A DNA stretch of 64,000 bases. It comes from Microbacterium sp. Root553 (lineage in GTDB: Bacteria; Actinomycetota; Actinomycetes; Actinomycetales; Microbacteriaceae). The stretch covers positions 1,798,496 to 1,862,495 of the forward strand of contig NZ_LMFY01000001.1 of NCBI RefSeq assembly GCF_001426995.1. Reading direction: 5' to 3'. Shown piece after piece: positions 60,691 to 64,000 of this stretch (positions are counted from its first letter, which is position 1; each line of letters starts with the position of its first letter). Below the pieces are notes generated by a model, which did not search any database, was not told the DNA's origin, and worked only from the letters and a program-made list of their open reading frames with translations. A program made the translations under genes and the position numbers.

Positions 60691-61266
60691 TCAGCGCTCG
60701 CCGTCCTCCTCGCGCAGGCGCGGAACGGTCCGCCGCTCGGGGCGGAGCCCTGCCTTGTCGGCGTAGAACGCACGGATCCGATCCATGTCCGCCGCGACGT
60801 CTCCTGTGAGATCGAGGGTGGGTCCGAGGCCGGTGGTCATGGTCGTGCGGTCGACGAAGCCGAGGGTCAACGGCATCCCGGTCTCGCGGGAGATCCGATA
60901 GAAGCCCGACTTCCAGTGCTCGTTACCGCCGCGAGTGCCGTCCGGCGTGATCACCAGTCCGAACACCGAGCCGGAGCGCACCTGATCGACCACGTCCGCC
61001 ACCACACGGGCGGGGTCGGCACGATCCACCGGGATACCGCCGAGTCGCCGCATGAGGGGGCCGCGCCAGCCGCGGAACAGGCTGTTCTTGCCGAGCCAGT
61101 GCACCTCGATGCCCAGCTGCCACGAGATGGCGAGCATCAATACGAAATCCCAGTTCGAGGTGTGCGGCGCGCCGATCAGGATCGTCGGCCGAGACGGGGT
61201 CGTCTCGGCGGTCAGGGTCCAGCGGCTGAAGGTCCAGAACACGCGGGCGAGGAGTCGTTTGAGCAC
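60691..61266 (-). CDS. 1-acyl-glycerol-3-phosphate acyltransferase-like protein
   Basis: A 191-residue membrane-associated acyltransferase. The catalytic HX4D motif is HTSNWDF (about residues 35-41), and PDGTRGG plus SGFYRI match the second and third family blocks. Length is short for PlsC, closer to the lysophospholipid or glycerol acyltransferases of the DUF374-like group. GTG 61266 has TACGGT exactly 6 nt upstream, leaderless type. Substrate is a lysolipid or glycolipid by family. Confidence 0.85.
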   Translation of the reverse strand: MLKRLLARVFWTFSRWTLTAETTPSRPTILIGAPHTSNWDFVLMLAISWQLGIEVHWLGKNSLFRGWRGPLMRRLGGIPVDRADPARVVADVVDQVRSGSVFGLVITPDGTRGGNEHWKSGFYRISRETGMPLTLGFVDRTTMTTGLGPTLDLTGDVAADMDRIRAFYADKAGLRPERRTVPRLREEDGER

Positions 61267-61345
61267 TCGTCAACCGTAGAGGACGACGGCACCGCGTCCG
61301 CCGTGAGAGACGAGCGGATTCGACGCCTCCACCCCGCAGCAGGCG

Positions 61346-61351
61346 TAGCAT
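61346..61351 (+). promoter_or_regulatory. -10 box selecting the second ATG of the microprotein
   Basis: TAGCAT ends exactly 6 nt before ATG 61358 but only 3 nt before ATG 61355, so the leaderless rule seen elsewhere picks 61358. Confidence 0.5.
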
Positions 61352-61357
61352 CTAATG

Positions 61358-61504
61358 ATGGCCACGTCACAGGACTCCGATGCGCAGGAAGCACCCGCGG
61401 TGCTCCAGACGATTCCGGACGCTCTGAACCTGCTCGAGGAGGGCGCCGTCGGATACTGCAGCGGCGGCGTCTGCCACATCCCCGCGCCGAAGACGCAGCA
61501 GTAG
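61358..61504 (+). CDS. 48-residue microprotein with a CX4C motif
   Basis: MATSQDSDAQ at the N-terminus, then VLQTIPDALNLLEEGAVG and YCSGGVCHIPAP (two Cys separated by four residues, near the end). It has its own promoter, a stop before a hairpin, and sits alone between an acyltransferase and a DHA2 exporter. No signal peptide or membrane helix. The Cys pair and following His could bind metal or be a redox pair. Not recognised; a longer start at 61355 gives 49 residues. Confidence 0.6.
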   Translation: MATSQDSDAQEAPAVLQTIPDALNLLEEGAVGYCSGGVCHIPAPKTQQ

Positions 61505-61530
61505 CGGACGCCGCCGCAGCGGTCGTCGTC

Positions 61531-61550
61531 GCTCGCCGGATCCGGCGAGC
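61531..61550. terminator. 20-bp palindrome between convergent genes
   Basis: GCTCGCCGGATCCGGCGAGC is fully self-complementary and lies between the microprotein stop and the exporter stop. Weak bidirectional terminator or dyad site. Confidence 0.45.
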
Positions 61551-61556
61551 TGCGGA

Positions 61557-63038
61557 TCAGTGCCCGCCGTGGGCCCCGCCAGAGACGTCGTCTGCGGGCT
61601 TGCGCACGAAGGCGCTCAGGGCCACCGCCGCCAGTGAGATGATCGCCGCGATCAGGAACGCCATGCGTGCACCGGGTGCCCCGGCCGCCGCGGTGGCCAG
61701 GCCCTCGGCCTCGCCCGCGTGCAGGATCGCCGAATAGGTCACGGTGAGCACTGCCACGCCCGCCGCGCCGCCGACCTGCTGCAGGGTGTTCAGCACCGCG
61801 GACCCGTGGGAGTACAGCGAGCGCTGCAGGGATCCCAGCGACGCCGAGAACAGCGGGGTGAACGACATCGCCAGACCCACCGACATCGCGGCCTGGACGA
61901 TGATCAGCACCCACCACACGGTGTGCTCGCCGACCGTCGAGTAGTAGAACAGCGCGGCCGACACGAGGATCGTGCCGGGGATCAGCAGCGGACGGGTGCC
62001 GCGGGCGTCGTAGACGCGACCCATGACGGGGCCGAGCAGACCCATCAGCACGGACCCGGGGAGCAGGATCAGACCGGACTCGAGGGCGTTCAGACCCGCG
62101 ACGTTCTGCAGGTACTGCGGCAGCAGCGTGAGAGTGCCGAACATCGACAGCGCGAGGATCGTCATGATGATGACCGAGAGCGTGAAGTTCGTCGAGCGGA
62201 ACACCCGCAGGTCGAGCAGCGCGTCGTCGACACGCTGCAGCACGAGCTGACGCCAGACGAACAGCGCGAGCGCGACGGCGCCGACGACGAGCGAGGTGAT
62301 GCCCGCGGCCTCACCGGATCCGCCCTCGCCGCCGAACTGGCTTAGACCGAACACGATGCCGCCGAAGCCGAGCGCGGCGAGCGGGATCGACAGCACGTCG
62401 AGGGGCACCGCGCGCGTCTCGCCGAGATTGGTCATCCACTTCACGCCGATGAGGAGCGAGACCAAGGCGATCGGCAGAATGATCGCGAACAGCGCGCGCC
62501 AGTTCAGCGTCTCGAGCACGGCGCCGGCGACGGTCGGGCCGATCGCGGGTGCCAGCGAGATGACGAGGCCGACGCGGCCCATCATGCGTCCTCGCGACTG
62601 GGCGGGCACGACGTTCATGATCGTCGTCATGAGCAGCGGCATCATGATGCCGGTGCCGGCGGCCTGGATCACGCGACCGGCGAGCAGCACCGCGAATCCC
62701 GGCGCGACCAGGGCGACGAGGGTGCCGAGGGAGAAGAGGCTCATCGCTGCGATGAACACCTGCCGCGTGGTGAAGCGCTGCAGGATGAAGCCGGTGGTCG
62801 GGATGACGACGGCCATGGTGAGCATGAACGCACTCGTCAGCCACTGGCCGAGCTCGGGCGGGATGCCGAGATCCGCATTGAGGTGCGGGATGGCGATGCC
62901 CATGGTCGTCTCGTTGAGGATGGCGACGAACGCCGCGACGAGGAGCAGCCAGATGACGCGCATGTCGCTGCGCGCGATCTCACCCGTCGGCGCGGAAGAA
63001 GTGGGCGTGGGGATCGAACCGGTGTCGACGGCAGACAT
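61557..63038 (-). CDS. DHA2-family MFS drug transporter (EmrB/QacA type)
   Basis: A 493-residue exporter with about 14 hydrophobic segments. Signatures: AAFVAILNETTMGIAIPHLNADLG (motif near helix 1, D/E), motif C-like GPTVAGAVLETLNWRALFAIILP in helix 5, and GRVIQAAGTGIMMPL. Typical H+-driven multidrug efflux. A His-rich C-terminus (GGAHGGH) is unusual. GGAGGCCGT precedes ATG 63038. Divergent from the ABC exporter at 63237. Drug specificity unknown. Confidence 0.92.
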   Translation of the reverse strand: MSAVDTGSIPTPTSSAPTGEIARSDMRVIWLLLVAAFVAILNETTMGIAIPHLNADLGIPPELGQWLTSAFMLTMAVVIPTTGFILQRFTTRQVFIAAMSLFSLGTLVALVAPGFAVLLAGRVIQAAGTGIMMPLLMTTIMNVVPAQSRGRMMGRVGLVISLAPAIGPTVAGAVLETLNWRALFAIILPIALVSLLIGVKWMTNLGETRAVPLDVLSIPLAALGFGGIVFGLSQFGGEGGSGEAAGITSLVVGAVALALFVWRQLVLQRVDDALLDLRVFRSTNFTLSVIIMTILALSMFGTLTLLPQYLQNVAGLNALESGLILLPGSVLMGLLGPVMGRVYDARGTRPLLIPGTILVSAALFYYSTVGEHTVWWVLIIVQAAMSVGLAMSFTPLFSASLGSLQRSLYSHGSAVLNTLQQVGGAAGVAVLTVTYSAILHAGEAEGLATAAAGAPGARMAFLIAAIISLAAVALSAFVRKPADDVSGGAHGGH

Positions 63039-63236
63039 ACGGCCTCCAAGGCACGCGAGAAGAGGGGAGGGAGGGTGCACGCGAGAGCGTGGACCATTCA
63101 GCGTAACGGCAGGCATCGACATTTCATTCCGGATCCGCACGAATCCGCTGCACCCGCTCGGACGCCGGTGCCTGCGTCGCCTGCCGGTTCGACGCCGTCG
63201 GATCCGACCGTCCGCCGCCCTGACTACGCTGGCGGG

Positions 63237-64000
63237 ATGAGCATGGGTGGAGTACGCGGCGGGTTCCGCGGCGTCGACGAGGACGCGCAGCGTCGACTCA
63301 ACGCCGAGGCACCGCGCATCAGCGGGCTGGGAGCGCGGGCGGTCGCCCTGTTCCGGCCCTACCGCTGGCGGATCCTCTGGACCGGGGTGCTCGTGATCCT
63401 CGGCGCCGGGATCGCGGTGATCCCTCCGCTGATCGTCCAGCGCATCTTCGACGAGGGGCTGTTCCCGGTCGACGGCGGGGGACCGCACCTCGACCTGCTG
63501 GCCTGGCTCGTCGGCGGCATGGTCGTCCTCTTCCTCGTCTCCGCGGCCCTGGGCGTCGCCCAGACCTGGTTGACCTCGACGGTCGGCAACAACGTCACCG
63601 GAGATCTGCGGGTGCGGCTCTTCGAGCACCTGCAGGCGATGGAACTCGGATTCTTCACGCGGACGAAGACGGGCGTGATCCAGTCGAGACTGCAGAACGA
63701 CGTCGGCGGTGTGTCCGGTGTGCTCACCAACACCGTCACCAGCATCCTCGGCAACGTCGTCACGGTCATCGCCTCCCTCGTCGCGATGATCCTGATCGAC
63801 TGGCGACTCACGCTGATCGCGGTCGTGCTGATGCCGTTCCTCATCGTGGTGCAGCGACGCGTGGGACAGGTGCGGGCCCGGATCGCCGGCGAGACGCAGG
63901 AGTCCCTGTCGGAGCTCACCTCGATCACCCAGGAGACGCTGAGCGTGTCGGGGATGCTGCTGTCCAAGGCGTTCAACCGTCAGCGCACCGAGTCGCAGCG
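63237..64000 (+). CDS. ABC exporter, N-terminal half (cut by window end)
   Basis: 254 codons are visible of a fused permease-ATPase. A polar N-terminus (GGVRGGFRGVDEDAQRRLN) leads to the type I exporter membrane domain with helices ILWTGVLVILGAGIAVIPPLIVQRIFDEGLF, LLAWLVGGMVVLFLVSAALGVA and the coupling region FTRTKTGVIQSRLQNDVGGVSGVLTNTVTSILGNVVTV. The nucleotide-binding domain is beyond the window. TACGCT ends exactly 6 nt before ATG 63237. Probably a multidrug or lipid exporter. Confidence 0.88.
   Translation, partial: MSMGGVRGGFRGVDEDAQRRLNAEAPRISGLGARAVALFRPYRWRILWTGVLVILGAGIAVIPPLIVQRIFDEGLFPVDGGGPHLDLLAWLVGGMVVLFLVSAALGVAQTWLTSTVGNNVTGDLRVRLFEHLQAMELGFFTRTKTGVIQSRLQNDVGGVSGVLTNTVTSILGNVVTVIASLVAMILIDWRLTLIAVVLMPFLIVVQRRVGQVRARIAGETQESLSELTSITQETLSVSGMLLSKAFNRQRTESQ

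Overview
The window is high-GC actinobacterial chromosome, most likely Microbacterium or a close relative in the Microbacteriaceae. This rests on frequent GTG starts, TANNNT-type -10 boxes a few bases before start codons, family members typical of that group (DUF501, DUF4307, DUF4245, DUF6264-like), and a type II NADH dehydrogenase. The assignment is from gene content; no rRNA is present to confirm it.

Layout: (1) 1-3.5 kb: a leftward operon of two HSL-type alpha/beta hydrolases, an MFS transporter and the start of another gene, divergent from a LacI regulator with a palindrome between them. (2) 3.5-15 kb: a YtrA-type GntR operon with membrane proteins and a CPBP protease, an O-methyltransferase, enolase, an FtsB/DivIC-like protein, DUF501, a mycosin-like S8 protease, NDH-2, a probable yybP-ykoY (Mn2+) riboswitch before an Ala/Gly-rich protein, and DedA. 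(3) 15.0-24.6 kb: an integrative element in the 3' half of tRNA-Leu(UAA), bounded by 45-bp identical direct repeats. It carries a tyrosine integrase, an excisionase-like protein, XRE regulator, a winged-helix replication-initiator candidate with four internal iterons, small zinc-finger-like proteins, a small-terminase-like protein and cargo (nucleotidyltransferase plus partner). It has no capsid, portal, large terminase, lysis or conjugation genes, so it looks like a phage satellite. (4) 24.7-50.8 kb: mostly core genes: FAD oxidase, LemA, YcaQ-like glycosylase, AI-2E transporter, ilvA, greA, uppS, phoH, fumC, carbonic anhydrase, xseBA, ispH, fba, glpX, rmuC. Within it lies a DUF559 nuclease gene flanked by two related nested palindromes. 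(5) 50.8-53.6 kb: ychF followed by three small immunity-like genes punctuated by two extra copies of the ychF 3' end. (6) 53.6-64 kb: an AlaDH/PNT-family enzyme, a lipoprotein, an ABC-F protein, a stand-alone LysR-type HTH, Dps, an acyltransferase, a 48-residue microprotein, a DHA2 exporter and the start of an ABC exporter.

Co-transcription is tight: many adjacent genes overlap by ATGA or GTGA. At least sixteen genes have a TANNNT hexamer exactly 6 nt before the start codon, which fits leaderless transcription. The most unusual items are the ychF-tail cassettes, the palindrome-flanked DUF559 gene, the satellite-like element with its origin-like iterons inside the initiator gene, and the Mn2+-type riboswitch in front of a protein that is not a recognised transporter.
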